Below are positions 22,901 through 33,382 of a DNA stretch of 64,000 nucleotides, piece by piece. The notes beneath the pieces are model-generated. The model was not told the origin of the DNA and did not search any database. It was given only the letters and a program-made list of their open reading frames with translations. The first letter of the stretch is position 1; every line of letters begins with the position of its first letter. The translations under genes were made by a program, and so were the position numbers. The stretch spans positions 108,443,245-108,507,244 of the forward strand of contig CM035428.1 of the NCBI GenBank assembly GCA_020310875.1, in the 5' to 3' direction. The DNA comes from Ceratopteris richardii. Taxonomy: Eukaryota; Streptophyta; Polypodiopsida; Polypodiales; Pteridaceae.

Positions 22901-24065
22901 GATAAGAGGAGTTGTTGGCGCATGTGACAGTATTCCCTATAGGGGAAGGCTCGAGTGAAGAGAAGAAACTGCGCTGCAAGGTAATATGTTTGGTCGCCCC
23001 ACTATCAAAGTAACAAACATCTGAGTCCACTACAGACATGCACTGCTCATCAGAAGATGGGTCAAAATTGCAAACAGTAGTAAACGCCCATTCTTCTTCC
23101 TGCACAAGATTAGCAGACTCTATTTTGGGTGTAGAGGCTTCTGCAACAACCATTCTAGCCTCCCTTTTTTTTGCCTCTTTTGCATCCAGTTTTGGACAGT
23201 TCTTTATGATATGATCATTCCCTTTACAGTACTTGCAAAACAATTTCTGCTTTTTTGATTTCTTCTCAGCTTTATCTTGGTTTTTTGAATGTGCAGCATT
23301 TGCAGATTTCTGCTTACTAGTAGAAGAGCTCCATTTTCCTTTGCCCTTTTGACTAGCCAGGAAAGCTTGATCCGCAACACGCAAAATGGACCTATTCTGC
23401 CTGGACTGATCTTCCTATAACAGAACAGAGAATAACTCCTCAAATGACAAGGCATTTGGATTGCCTTTCATCATCAATCGAAGAGTAGAAGCAAAACTTT
23501 GATATGAATCAGGAAGACCAATCAGAACGGTCTGCACAAGTGAGCTATCTGGTATAACCTCATCAGCAGAAATCAACTGTTCCTTCAAGTCTTTGATCTT
23601 TGTTAGAAAATTGTCCATAGAATCACCTTCTTTCATGTGCTCACTCTCCAACTGTTTTCGGAGGTAAGCAACACGAGCCTCATTCCTAGCCTGGTACAAT
23701 GTGGTAAGTGTATCCCAAGCATCCTTTGTTGTTTTGCAAGAGCGAATGTGAGGAATTATAGCACGTTTGACACACAAAGCTATCAATGCATGTGCTTGAG
23801 CATTTCTGCCATCCCAACTAATTGGCTCTACAGTAGGTGCAACAGAAACAACAACACGAATAGGAATCTATAGAATATCATCTTCGACACCATCTCCATC
23901 AACTTCAGCACCTGTATTTGCAGTACCTGTAGTCATAGGTGTAACAGGACGTCTTTCAACACCGTGCACAATGTTCCACAGTCCTTTTGCAACCAATACA
24001 TGTCGCATCATATAAGCCCATAATGGGTAGTTGTTACCATCCAACTTATCCTCAACAACCAACAT
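20000..24065 (-). pseudogene. gag-pol coding region of element A
   Basis: From MLVVEDKLDGNNYPLWAYMM on the minus strand: UBN2-type gag (AWDTLTTLYQARNEARVAYL, SMDNFLTKIKDLKEQL), a CCHC knuckle (CKYCKGNDHIIKNCP, near 23200-23250), retropepsin (VCYFDSGATKHITL, near 22980-23020), pre-integrase (KLWHARFGYLNFASLLRL), integrase (LQLVHSDVCGPMQTPSFGNY, FIDDFSRHAWIYPLKAKSEV, CSDRGGEH), RT (RLKKALYGLKQAPRAWYEKI, MSDLGHLHHYLGIQFM) and RNase H (DSDWAGCYDTRVSTSGFCF, CEVEYRSAFTATVECVWLRR, ARTKHIEVHYHYVRERFS). A broken fossil with several breaks; the family would make a single Gag-Pol. Confidence 0.9.
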
Positions 24066-24449
24066 ACGGAAAATACATCACTGCTTTTAGCCATGGCCGG
24101 TGACTAAAATACCTTGATGCAAAAAATTGACTGTATCTCAAAAAGTTGAACGGAACTGCCTAGACGAGTTCTGCTAAACCTGTAGAAGACTTCGAGACGC
24201 TTATACTGGCGAATCAAAACAGGTATATAGCTTTGGCACAAAAAGACGAAATAGCCTGCACAAGCGCTACGATAGTGCATTCAGAGGCCGAAACGAGCTC
24301 AGATCGCAATTTCGGCACCACACAACAAAGCTGTTTTGATCTCTGAAACATCTTGAGTATGCTCACCAAATTTCGTGCGAATCTAAGACTACAACCGGAG
24401 GAGTGTCGACGACGCCCTAGATGAGGCGACGACCTGCTCTGATACCAAT

Positions 24450-24681
24450 TGTTGGAGTTAGACGTCTACGGAAGCACGTGAACAACACAAGGACGAAGAA
24501 GAAGAAGCTTGGAGCACAACACACAAGTCTGAATGTATTACTAGAGAATGTACAAAGATAAGTAGCCCATTAGGGCAATAGGCATATATACAAGTCGGGG
24601 AAAAAAACCTCCTAAAGAGGGAAAAAAGTGCCCCGATGGTCCTAGAGTGTTCACACACATCACTACCTAAATATAACAACA
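24450..24681 (-). repeat. 5' LTR of element A
   Basis: 232 bp, about 95% like 19641-19867. The primer site lies 2 nt to its left. The target duplication TCTTT follows at 24682-24686. Confidence 0.92.
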
Positions 24682-24686
24682 TCTTT

Positions 24687-25590
24687 TGCAGACAGTTTTG
24701 GACAACTCTTTATGAGATGATCATTTGCTTTACAATACTTGCAAAATAGATTCTACTTTTCTGTTTTCTTGTCATCTCTTTCATCCTTCTTTGATTTTGA
24801 AGCATTAGTAGATTTTTGCTTACTAGTAGAAGAGCTCCATTTACTTTTACCCTTTTGACTAGCGAGAAAAGCTTGATCTACAACACGCATAATGGACCTG
24901 TTCTACCTAACTGATCTTCTTGCAATAGAACACAGACTAAAACTCCAAAGGATAAGGCATTTGGATTTCCTTTCATCATCAAACAAAGAGTAGAAGCAAA
25001 ACTCTAGTATGAATCAGGAAGGCCATTCAGGACATTCTGCATAAGTGAACTGTCAGGCAAGGATTCATCAACAAAAATCAAATGTTCCTTCAAATCTTTG
25101 ATCTTTGTTAGAAAAATGTCCATGGAATCTCCTTCATTCATGTGCTCACTCCCCAACTGTTTTTGGAGGTAAGCAACACAAGCCTCATTCCTTGCCTGGT
25201 ACAAAGTGGTAAGTGTATCCCAAGCATCCTTAGCTATTTTGGAAGAGCGAATGTGAGGAATAATGGCATGTTTGATAGACAAGGCTATCAATGCATGCGC
25301 CTGAGCATATCTACCATCCCAACAAAGTTGCTCTGTAGTCGGTGCAATAAGAGCCGGAGCAAGAATAAGAACTTGAAGAATATCACCATCTTCGACGCCT
25401 TCTGCATCAACTTCAATAATTGCAGTTGCAGGTGTAATAAGATGTTTTTCAACACCTTGCATAATATTCCACAGTCCTTTTGCGACCAATACATGATGCA
25501 TCATATAAGCTCATAATGGTAATTGGTACTATCCAACTTATCCTCAATAGCCAACATACAAAATACATCACTGCTTTCAGCCATGGCCAC
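24687..25590 (-). pseudogene. gag region of element B
   Basis: Minus-strand translation has the N-terminal LVAKGLWNIM block, AWDTLTTLYQARNEACVAYL and SMDIFLTKIKDLKEHL, then a knuckle region that continues to the insertion point of A. It is close to the gag of A, with scattered differences. Broken fossil. Confidence 0.82.
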
Positions 25591-25897
25591 TGATTGAAAT
25601 ACCTTGATGCAGAAAAATATATGAAAAAGTTGAACAGAACTACCCTAACAAGTTCTGCTAAATCTGTAGCAAACTTTGAGATGCTTATATTGTAGAACAA
25701 AAAGCTGTGTATATCTTTGGCACAAAAAGACAAAATTGCTTGCACAAGCACTATGATAGTGCATTTGAAGGTTGAAATGAGCTCAGATCATGAATTCACC
25801 CTGAGTATGCTCACCAAATTTCATGCGATTCTGAGATTGTGACCTGAGAGGTATCGACGATGCCCTGGATGAAGCGATGACCTACTCTGATACCAAT

Positions 25898-26128
25898 TGT
25901 TGGAGTTAGATGTCTATGGAAGCACATGAACAGCACAAGGAAGAAGAAGAAGCTTGAAGCACAACACACAATATGGAATGTATTACAAGAGAATCTACAA
26001 AGATAAGTAGCCCATTAGGGTAATAGGCGTATATACAAGTGGGGGGGAAAAAAACTCCTAAAGAGGGAAAAAAGTGCCCTCGTGGTCATAGTGTGTTCAC
26101 ACACATCACTACCTAAAATATATCAATA
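25898..26128 (-). repeat. 5' LTR of element B
   Basis: 231 bp, starts TGTTGGAGTTAGATGTC and ends ATATATCAATA on the plus strand; same family as the LTRs of A and H. The right neighbour at 26129 is the RT of copia C. Confidence 0.9.
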
Positions 26129-27728
26129 GTTGCCAAAGGATATTTGCAACAATATGGCATTGACTATGAGGAAACTTTTGCACCTACTTCACGCATGACT
26201 ACCATTCATATCGTGGTTGCATTGGCTACCCATCGAGGTTGGAAAGTACATCAGTTGGACATAAAAATAGATTTCTTGAATGGTGATTTGCAAGATGAAG
26301 TCTATGTGAAGCAAACTCTTGGATTTTTCATGAAAGGACAAGAGCATATGGTTTGTCACTTGCATAAAACCTTGTATGGTCTCAAGCAAGCTCCATGTGC
26401 ATGGTATGAAAAAATCCATAAGCACTTGATTGCTCTTGACGTCACATGTGGTCCAATTGAAAGCACACTCTATGTACGCAAAGATGGGGTTGATCTTACA
26501 GTGCTTGTTCTTTATGTTGATTACATACTCTTGATTGGGTCATGTGATGCAAAACTTGACATTCTTATGGCTGATTTGCAACATACTTTTGATGTCACTT
26601 ATCTTGGTCTTTTGAGCTACTATCTTGGCATCCACTTTGTATCTGTTGAGTGGGGAATTGTTATGCATCAAGCATAGTATGTTGAAAAACTACTTTAGCA
26701 TTTTGACTTTGAGGATTGCAAGCCAGTTTCCACACCAATTGAGTCTTATATATGCATGCAACACAAGGTCGGATATACACTATGCAGTTTTCTAGTTGAG
26801 TCGCTTCATGCATAGCCTTGGCACTAAGCATTGACAAACAGTGAAATGTGTGTTCAGATATCTCAAAGGCACTTTGAGCTTAGGTCTCTTTTATGGAAGA
26901 AATATTCAACCATGCTTGCATGCTTTTACAGATAGTGATTAGGCTGGTTGTTATGATACTCGCGTGTCCACTAGTAGTAATTGATTTTACCTTGGAGACT
27001 CATGCATATCTTGGTTGGCTAAGAAGCAACCTATAGTGGTGACATTGAGTTGTGAAGCTGAGTACAGGGCAATTTTCACGGCTATAGTGGAATGTATATG
27101 ACTTAGATGCCTATGGATGGATCTTTGCATGGAGATTGATGTTGCTTCGCATCTTCTCACTGATAGTCAGAGTGCATTGGTTGTTGCACGAAACCCAGTC
27201 TTTCATGCATGGACCAAAAATATTGAGGTGCATTATCACTTTGTGAGAGAGTGCCTTCATGTAGAAAATATTGATTTGGTATATGTGCCTACACAAGATA
27301 ATGTGGCAGGCATATTCACCAAAGCTCTTCCACAAAAAAAGTTTGAAGCTTTTTGAAAAGCTTTAGGCTTATTACCTTGTGGGGGCTAATCTGTCACTCC
27401 CTGTATTTGTTCAAATCATTTGCTCCAGGGGTTTTGTTACACTTATGTGTTCCTTGAGTAGCTTTGATGTGAACATGTTCCCTATACATGGGCACTTTTT
27501 ACTCTAGTGCTAGCTAGAGGTTTTTTCCCCATGTTACCACATATTTGATACACTCATATGTGGTGCTACTTTGTACTTAGGGATATTATTCAGATATTAG
27601 TTCACTTCATTTCATCATGAATAGAGATAGCTATTACAACCATTAGTCTTCTCCATATGTCTTGGTATATTTGTGCTCCTTGTGTGTGCTTCTCATGTGT
27701 CTCTTGCACTTTTACACACACCAATATT
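26129..27728 (+). mobile_element. Ty1/copia element C, 3' part with LTR, broken
   Basis: On the plus strand: RT (VAKGYLQQYGIDYEETFAPT, HQLDIKIDFLNGDLQDEVYV, LYGLKQAPCAWYEKIH, VLYVDYILLIGSCD), RNase H (VARNPVFHAWTKNIEVHYHF, TQDNVAGIFTKALPQKKFEA) and then an LTR of a different sequence from the A/B family, about 27435-27726, starting TGTTACACTTATGTG. Only the 3' part is here because B inserted into it. Broken, with a few breaks. Confidence 0.8.
27435..27726 (+). repeat. Probable 3' LTR of element C
   Basis: Follows a short purine-rich run (CCAGGGGTTT) after RNase H; starts TGTTACACTTATG. The right end is placed by the start of the gag of D at 27729 and is uncertain. No second copy is in the window. 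Confidence 0.5.
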
Positions 27729-29395
27729 CTAGATTCGTATCAGAGTTTTGTGTCTACTCTACAATCGATTATGAAAGGCAATCCAAATGCCTTAACATTT
27801 GAGGATTTAGTCTCTGTTTTGTTGTAGGAAGATCAGTCTAGGTAGAACATGTACATTATGTATGTTGCAGATCAAGAGGCTAGTTAGAAGGGCAAACATA
27901 AATGGAGCTTATCTACTAATGAGAAAAAATATTCTAATGCTACACAATCAAAGAAGGAAGACAAACATGAAAGAAATCAGAAAGGCAAACATAATTTTTC
28001 AAATATTGTAAAGGAAATGATCATGTCATAAAGATTTTTCCAAAATTGGTTGCAAAAGCGGCAAAGAAGAAAGAGGAATGGTTATTGCAGAGGGATCTAC
28101 ACCTAAAACAGAGTCTACTAATCTTGTGCACAATGAAGAATGGGTGTATACAACACTGTATACTACTATTTGGAACTATGACCCATCTTCTCATGAGGAG
28201 TGCATGTGTGTAGTAGACTCATATGTTTGGTACTTTCATAGTGGGGCAACCAAACATATTACCTTGCAGTGCAGTTTCTTAAGTTCACTTGAGCCTTCCC
28301 CTACAACGAATACTTTCACATGTGCTAAAAAATCCTCTTATCCTATAATGGGAGTTGGTAAGATCATTCTAACTACTATTAGTGGTAGTTCTTTCACATT
28401 GTTGGATGCTTTGTATATGTCAAGGATCAAGAAAAATATGTTATCAGTTTCAACATTAGCCAAGATTGGCTTGGTTGTCAAATTTGTTGATGACATATGT
28501 ACAGTTCATAATCTCTCAAATGGCGATGTTATTATTGCTTCTAGCATTTCATGTCATGGGCTATATAAGATCATAGATTATGCAAAGTTTGTGAATTATT
28601 TAGCATGTGCAGTTCGAGATTTTCAGGATATCTCATGATATGCAAAGCTTTGGCATGCATGCTTTTGTCATCAAAATCTTGCGAGTCTGCTATGGTTGTA
28701 GAAATATGAAATGGTGTCTTCTTTGCCCAAACTTGAGGCACCTTGTAAACATGTTTGTGAAGGATGTATTTTGGGCATGCAACATTCTTCCTTCCCAAAA
28801 GATGGTTCAGTTTGAGCTACTCATAAATTGTTAGCTTGTTCATAGTGATGTCTTCGGTCCTATGCAGTCACCTTCTTTTGGGAACTACCTTTACTTGAGA
28901 TGGGGAGGTATATGGTCAAAAGTCAGGCTTAACCACACAACTTCTAGCTTGAGGTTGTCATGTGTGCAACATATATACTTAGTAAATGCATTTTGGTTAC
29001 CCGTGATGTTTCTGTGGACGATGCAACTCAGCAATTACTTTCATGTCCCAAGAAGACTTAGTTAGCTCTACAAATTTGTATGATGTGTTGCTACCTCTTT
29101 TTACAATGGGACAGTCAAGTAATGGTCAAGATGACGTAATTTCTCAGCCTTTATAGCTTCCACATGATTATGAAGATCATTCCATTTCTGATGCACATTT
29201 ACATGATGCACTTGTTGATGAGAGGGATGATATAGAGGAGGCAAAAACTATGCCTAAGTGGCTAGTGCAGACTTAAGATAGGAAATTAGATGCACCTCTA
29301 TAATAGCATACTCATCCAGGCTTTCATAGTGCTTCTTTTGCATCAGATTGCTATGCAATGGCTAGTGAAGCACAAAATTCAAGAAATTGGATTGT
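27729..29395 (+). mobile_element. Ty1/copia element D, gag to integrase part, broken
   Basis: Plus-strand copia of the A/B family beginning inside gag (SYQSFVSTL ... MKGNPNALTFEDLVSVLL), then knuckle region, protease (WYFHSGATKHITLQ, near 28228-28270), pre-integrase, integrase (QLVHSDVFGPMQSPSFGNYL) and the linker to RT (ASFASDCYAMASEAQNSRNW). It meets LINE sequence at about 29396. Element E on the far side of the LINE has the same orientation and family, so the two may once have been one element. Broken, with many breaks. Confidence 0.78.
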
Positions 29396-31798
29396 TGTTG
29401 TGGTCCCCCATCCAAAGAAAGTTTCTATAGATTCTTTCCAATGTGCTAAGCTCTTGATCCTTCAGTCTCTAGCAGGAAAGAAAGTAAATGGTCAAGGAGC
29501 TGAGGAAGGTATTAATTACCATGGCATGCCCCACGAGGTTGATTTGCATGCCCTTCTAATACACCAACTTGTTGTCAAGTTTCGAAAGGACCCAGTTCCA
29601 ACGCTGCTCCATTGAGACACCAAATTCCATAGGAATACCAAATAGGTGGAAGACCAGACCCCTCGGGATAATTTGCCAACCATGGTCAACTAGCAGTTGG
29701 GGAGGGGGTCCGATGATGGCCCGAAAAGCGGTTTTTAAGTGGTCAATTTTGGAGCCCGAAGCCACACAAAAAGTGTCAAGGCACCTCCAAAAGGTTTCAA
29801 TGCTGGTTGTGAATTATGCGCAAATGTGTTCATGTCATACGCAAATAGACTCATGATCATTTGGCCATGGTTTAGTGGTAGAGAGAGACCTTTAATATGG
29901 CCCATTTCCATGTGGTGATGTGCAAGACGGCTAAGCCCCTCCGTGGAAATAGCGAAGAGCAATGGGTCCAATGGGCACCCTTGCCTAATAGAGCATTTTA
30001 ATCTGATAGCCTTCGATAACTAACTGTAGATATTTATTTGCATCGACGCATTTCCTAGTAGTGTAGCAATCATCTTAGTGAATTTTTGATTGCAACCGAG
30101 GTCTTTAAGAGATTGGAGAACAAAGTCCCATTCTAGCTTGTCGTAGGCTTTGTCAATGTCCATTTTAAGGAATACCACATCTTGCTCGGACTCTTCAACA
30201 AAATCGAGACCTTCCCAAATGTCAATAATAGCTTCCAATATTGATCTACCCTTGATGAATCCTTTTTGGTCCTCACTAAGCCACCTCTTCAAGTGGTGAG
30301 AAATTCTATTGGCAATTACTTTTGCAAGAATCTTGTACCCTATTTGAAGCATCGTGATCGGGCGCCAGTTTTGAATCCTCTTCTTGTTATTTTTCTTATG
30401 GATAAGCTTGATGAAACCATTGTTTAGGCATTCGGGAAGTGCATCGAAAGCCAGTGCCTCTTGCCAAACTAAGTGCAAGGAGTGGCCATCACATGTCTGA
30501 AAGAATTGAAGAACTCATTAGTGAGGTCATCAGGACTTGGGCTTTTCCCATTGGGGAGCTTATCAATAACTTTGAGAATCTCGTTATCTAAAATGGGTGC
30601 ATCAAGGAAATACTTCAGATTATGTGGTATTCTTAACGAAGAGACTCTCGAGATGGTCACCATGCAATCCCGCATATGGGGAGAAAGGGACGCCAAAACC
30701 CCTAGGAGTTGAGTGAAGTGGTCGACAATAATAACATTGTTTTCTTCTTCTTTTTTGCATTCGACCCCATTACAATCAATCAAGAGGGGAATAGAGTCTC
30801 TAGTTTGCTTCCTCTTGAAGATTCCACACATCTCTTTAGTTGGTTTGTCGGCCTTGCCCGCACACCAATCTTTAAAGTATACTTGCAAATTTTGCTTTGA
30901 ATTTCTTCCTTGTATGTTAGCATGCCTCTGGTTTTCCGTAGTCCCATCTGGTATTGGTAGTTCCCTTTGTTCGCTTCCTCCTCAAGATGCCAGAGCCTCT
31001 GATAGAGCTTCTCTCTCTGTCTACACCGAACATTGCAAAGCATCTTATGAATCTTGACCAGATTTTTTCGAGTTTTCTCAACCGCATCCCTCCAACTTTT
31101 TGTCGGTGAGGCACCATTGGTAGACATCGAGTTCCAAACCAAGGTGATTTTTTGATGGACTGAGGGAAGGGAGAAAGATGTCGGGCAAGCATGAAACCAA
31201 GGTGCTTTCTTGAATTTGGCGATCGGTTTGAAAGTGAGAATGAAAGGGTAGTGGTCCAATATGGCGAGCTCAGTGTGTTGGGAGATGTTAGGTTGATCCC
31301 ACTGATGGATAATGTTCTCTGCTATGTAGCTTTTATCGAGTTTCTTTCCTCAAGCCATCCCCAGATTGGAGGTTCAACCAAGAGAAGCCATTCGTCTCTC
31401 TAATCTCCACTCGATTCAAGTGGAGCTTGATTTATCCCAGATATCTTTCTCTAGACCATCAATGCTATGCCCCTTGTTGTCCCACCAGTCCGAAGGGTCT
31501 TCCCACATGTTGAAGTCCTTGCAAAGCATCACATTGTGGGGAAGCAAGTCCAAAGAGACCCAGTTGTCAATTCTCTTCGATACCCTATTCGGGGCATACA
31601 TAGAGACCACAGTGAATTGGAGAGGGTCCCCAAAGGAAGCAGCAATCCAATGATGTTTTTGATCCTCGTAGGAGTTGACTAATCTACCAAACCAAAAATT
31701 ATGAATTCCAATAGTTGTGCCACCGACCCCTCTAGGGTATGAAGTGGTAACCCAAACATGAGTCGAAGTGATGCATTTAAGTAATTTCTGAAGGTCCT
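29396..31798 (-). mobile_element. L1-type LINE, ORF2 part (3' segment)
   Basis: Minus-strand non-LTR retrotransposon ORF2. From right to left: apurinic endonuclease (VWVTTSYPRGVGGTTIGIHN, MVSMYAPNRVSKRIDNW, NVMLCKDFNMWEDPSDWWD), linker (DHYPFILTFKPIAKFKKAPWF), RT (NGKSPSPDDLTNEFFNSF, GFIKLIHKKNNKKRIQNWRP, ILAKVIANRISHHLKRWL, DQKGFIKGRSILEAI, VFLKMDIDKAYDKLEWDFVL, SLFAYDMNTFAHNS) and the thumb (FHLFGIPMEFGVSMEQRWNW). The catalytic box reads FAYD where the family has FADD. Several in-frame stops and frame changes are visible (for example two stops between 29400 and 29560). The 3' end breaks off against copia D, with no poly(A) tail or RNase H domain seen. Dead copy, cut in two by element R. Confidence 0.85.
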
Positions 31799-32378
31799 TG
31801 TAGCTCAGCGATGAGTAGCACCTCCTTTAATGTCAATCCGGGAAGACGTGAGGATGGTATGAAGACCACGAGCAAGTGGAAGCACAAGTGCGTGAGTGAG
31901 AAGCACACAAGCATGCACACACATACATGCACACGCGCACACACGGCAAGAACAAAGAGAGTAAGACAATGGAATCACTTCTATTGCAACAAAGTTCTCA
32001 TACAAGCTCAAGACTACAAGAAGCTCCCCCAAAAATGAGCTCTCTAGCTCTATTTATAGTTTTTGACTAGCTTTGGCCCTGTCCAGACCTAGTGTCCGGC
32101 CTAGTTAAAAATTAGGTTCCAGGGCTTATTTGAGGGCTCAAACGAGATCTAAAAATTATGAAAATTGGCAGGCCACTACTTCTAAGGCTCCCCAAGCTCG
32201 AGGACTCCTCGGCTTGTACAAAATGGAGCTACAAAAAGGTGAAATGATATTTACAAGGGTTTTTAGTGATGAGAATCACTTAAAAATGATGTAAGGGTTT
32301 TGAAAAAAAATGAAGGGTTGCCTTAGTGCTAGATCTGCATGTGTGTCCGTACTTGCTTCTTCCCGTATACTGTCAACA
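31799..32378 (-). repeat. 3' LTR of element R
   Basis: 580 bp; on the plus strand starts TGTAGCTCAGCGATGAG and ends TATACTGTCAACA. It includes a CA-rich run near 31908-31945 and a minus-strand TATA-like CTATAAATAG at 32050-32059. Almost identical to 47834-48412. Confidence 0.96.
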
Positions 32379-32394
32379 CTCTCCCCCCCCTAGC
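32379..32394 (-). promoter_or_regulatory. Polypurine tract of R
   Basis: On the minus strand the sequence AGGGGGGGGAGAG lies directly against the 3' LTR start (TGTTGACAG). In this family the tract primes second-strand DNA synthesis. It overlaps the stop region of the 330-residue ORF. Confidence 0.9.
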
Positions 32395-33382
32395 GTCTGT
32401 CTCCTCTGACAGACCCCTGCTCCACCGTTTGATCAATGTACTCTTGCAAGAGGTCGGTTGCCACTTCTTGTTCCTTGATGCGTAGTCCCCGAACCAAGTC
32501 TTTCTGGAGGGTCTCCCAATTGACTGGGCCCGGTATGTCCGGCTGTGGCGTTGTGTAGAGTTCTGAGTGCATCGTTTGTTCGCATGCAAAGAGGTGTAAC
32601 AAATGGGTGGGCCGTGGCGCGAACACCTCTGAGTGTGCTTCCCAGAACCCCGTGGTGAACATTTCATCGAACGTTTGCTTGTAGCAGGCAGGGAGATATC
32701 TGATGCGTGCGTGCCATGCATAAGCAACTCGTATGCTCGGGGTGGTGCTCATATCATATAACAGGTCATAATTACCATTCACAAACCCAGGAATCGGAGG
32801 TTGAATATGACAGACATTTCGGAAAGTTTTGAGCACCACCTGCATCATATCGAAGATCTTGAGCATCATCTGGGCAGCCACATCTGGCATAGGGTGGAGG
32901 CGGGGAAGCCAATGTCTGATGGTAGCCATCATGTAGGCTACCGTAGGCGTGCCGTTGGGGGGTGCAATGGCAGGGTAATTGAGCCATTCTCTGCAATTGG
33001 CATTGTTCTTGACTTTGATTGCAAATGACTTCCATGTCCTTCTCCGTTGTACTGGTCCATAGCAATTGTTATACTTTAAATGCATGGGTGCGTGGTCCCA
33101 TGTTCGTAGCATCTCGGGATAGGTCTCCAATAGCTTTTGCCTCCAGATGGGTTGATGTATTCTCCCTTTGCGCGCCTCCTCTGGAATGTCCTCAGGTTCA
33201 AATTGCGTTGCGAAAGTTGGGTACTTGTTGGTCTTACGTTTGATCTCAGCGTTGTAGTCTGCCAACAGTACAAAGTATGGCTTATATTGTAATTCTGAGC
33301 TGGTTATTAGTCTTCTAGGGGCCAGATGTCTGAAGTATTCTGATTGAAGTATGGTCTCTTCAATGGTCTTCATGGCCAACAT
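32390..33382 (-). CDS. 330-residue ORF of unknown function in R
   Basis: The last ORF before the 3' LTR; its stop lies at the purine tract. I do not recognise it. It is rich in aromatic residues and His (HAPMHLKYNNCYGPVQRRRT, HIQPPIPGFVNGNYDLLYDM, RVAYAWHARIRYLPACYK) and has no hydrophobic segment long enough for a membrane helix and no signal peptide, so it does not look like an envelope protein. It overlaps the end of the upstream ORF by 13 nt in another frame, and the upstream stop TGA overlaps its second ATG (ATGA). That geometry suggests, but does not prove, linked translation. Could be a structural or RNA-binding accessory protein of the element. Confidence 0.7.
   Translation of the reverse strand: MLAMKTIEETILQSEYFRHLAPRRLITSSELQYKPYFVLLADYNAEIKRKTNKYPTFATQFEPEDIPEEARKGRIHQPIWRQKLLETYPEMLRTWDHAPMHLKYNNCYGPVQRRRTWKSFAIKVKNNANCREWLNYPAIAPPNGTPTVAYMMATIRHWLPRLHPMPDVAAQMMLKIFDMMQVVLKTFRNVCHIQPPIPGFVNGNYDLLYDMSTTPSIRVAYAWHARIRYLPACYKQTFDEMFTTGFWEAHSEVFAPRPTHLLHLFACEQTMHSELYTTPQPDIPGPVNWETLQKDLVRGLRIKEQEVATDLLQEYIDQTVEQGSVRGDRR

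Larger units (their letters stand above)
19641..24681 (-). mobile_element. Ty1/copia element A, full-length outline, broken
   Basis: LTRs at 19641-19867 and 24450-24681 (about 230 bp) are flanked by the 5-bp target duplication TCTTT (19636-19640 and 24682-24686). The primer site is the initiator-Met type (plus-strand GCTCTGATACCA, 24436-24447), and the purine tract is plus-strand AATCCCCCTTGATAG next to the 3' LTR. It inserted into element B, a copy of its own family. LTR divergence is about 5%. All copia domains are present in order, but the coding region carries several breaks. Confidence 0.92.
16101..26128 (-). mobile_element. Ty1/copia element B, split by A, broken
   Basis: A minus-strand copia whose 5' LTR is 25898-26128 and of whose 3' LTR a part remains at 16101-16238. 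The primer site (plus-strand ACTCTGATACCA) ends 2 nt before the 5' LTR, and a purine tract (plus-strand AATCCCCCC) abuts the 3' LTR. Gag (24687-25590), protease/pre-integrase (18970-19640), integrase (18350-18960), RT (17220-17810) and RNase H (16350-16910) follow in copia order. Element A sits inside its gag-protease region with TSD TCTTT. B itself inserted into copia C, whose RT resumes directly at 26129. Broken, with many breaks. Confidence 0.85.

Noticed and set aside
27715-27735. Primer-binding site (GTATCAGAG) at the start of D
   Set aside because: The words translate in frame as gag (DSYQSF), matching the A-family gag, so they are coding sequence.
29569-31682. Plus-strand ORFs over the LINE
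   Set aside because: They are antisense shadows of the minus-strand endonuclease and RT, whose motifs are clear.
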